Shown here: in pieces, positions 5,538 through 5,836 of the stretch
Numbering within the stretch: the first letter of the stretch is position 1
How the letters are laid out: each line of letters opens with the position of its first letter
Origin: CAYFQH01 sp964345215
GTDB taxonomy: Bacteria > Bacillota > Clostridia > Christensenellales > Aristaeellaceae
Length of the DNA stretch: 5,836 bases
Direction of reading: 5' to 3'
Assembly: GCA_964345215.1 (NCBI GenBank)
Contig: CAYFQH010000081.1
Span: 1-5,836 of the forward strand
The notes under the pieces: generated by a model
What the model was told of the DNA's origin: nothing
Seen by the model: only the letters and a program-made list of their open reading frames with translations
Database searches by the model: none
Translations under genes and position numbers: made by a program

Positions 5538-5836
5538 TTAAATTGAAAATTCCCCTTTGGTCAGCTTGTTTAAAAGAAAGTTTAGCACAATAACAATCAG
5601 CAAAATGCCAAAGGCCATGGCCGAGGCCTGCTGCTGGCTGGTATAGGTCCAATATTCATAAAGCTGAAAACCAATGGTTTTAGTATTGGCTGAATAGAGC
5701 AAGTTGGTCATGGAAAGCTCGTAAAAACTGGGGATAAAAATTAAAAACCAGCCTGCTGCAATGGAGGGAAAAATCAAAGGTCCGGTAATTTTAAACATGG
5801 TTTTAAACCAGCTGGCCCCGGATATTTGGGAAGACT
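5538..5836 (-). CDS. ABC importer permease, FbpB/BPD type (C-terminal end, runs off window)
   Basis: The frame stays open to the window's right edge, so an ATG at 5798 is internal rather than the start. The 98 residues seen begin with the EAA-loop signature of binding-protein-dependent permeases, S-Q-ISGASWFKTMFKITGPLIFP, the cytoplasmic helix that docks on the ATPase. Then come a membrane segment (AAGWFLIFIPSFYEL), TNLLYSANTKTIGF, and a final helix (AMAFGILLIVIVLNFLL) before a short basic tail KLTKGEFSI. The ELSMTNLLYS region resembles FbpB-type iron permeases, which often have two fused permease halves; this would be the second. The substrate-binding protein and the rest of the operon should lie to the right. 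Confidence 0.88.
   Translation of the reverse strand, partial: SSQISGASWFKTMFKITGPLIFPSIAAGWFLIFIPSFYELSMTNLLYSANTKTIGFQLYEYWTYTSQQQASAMAFGILLIVIVLNFLLNKLTKGEFSI

Noticed and set aside
5515..5652. N-terminal extension of the ABC ATPase to the ATG at 5652
   Set aside because: It would overlap the permease coding region by more than 100 bases, has no family similarity, and a good ribosome binding site exists at 5514.

Overview
The window looks like chromosomal DNA from a Gram-positive-type (Firmicutes) bacterium of moderate GC content, most likely an anaerobe of the Clostridia or a related class. The evidence is purine-rich AGGAGG-type ribosome binding sites, sigma-A-like TTGACA/TATAAT promoters, TTG and GTG start codons, compact intrinsic terminators, and closest recalled relatives of the protein families (Lsa/CplR ABC-F, MepA-like MATE). 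This placement is an inference from gene style, not from a marker gene.

Layout: (1) positions 1-266, minus strand: the N-terminal part of an exported protein with a peptidoglycan-binding-type domain, driven by a near-consensus promoter at 333-361. (2) 580-1947, minus: a complete MATE-family efflux pump with an awkward start codon. (3) 2000-2233: a divergent control region with a minus promoter for the pump and a plus promoter for the next gene. The plus transcript carries a nine-residue leader peptide followed by mutually exclusive RNA stems. (4) 2234-3700, plus: an ABC-F protein of the Lsa/CplR antibiotic-resistance type, ended by a strong hairpin at 3703-3740. (5) 3808-4362, minus: a small stand-alone HD hydrolase resembling (p)ppGpp hydrolases of the MESH1/SpoT-HD type. 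(6) 4395-4432: a hairpin terminator, then 4441-5836, minus: the end of an ABC importer operon with an FbpC/PotA-like ATPase and the C-terminal end of its permease, probably for ferric iron.

The centre of the window is a two-gene antibiotic-defence locus: a drug efflux pump and a ribosome-protection ATPase transcribed divergently from one short control region. The most interesting item is the leader of the ABC-F gene. It has a good promoter, a short ORF with its own ribosome binding site, and two competing stems, one of which pairs with bases directly after the ABC-F start codon. This is the anatomy of ribosome-mediated (drug-sensing) attenuation. I saw no mobile element, CRISPR array, tRNA or rRNA gene.
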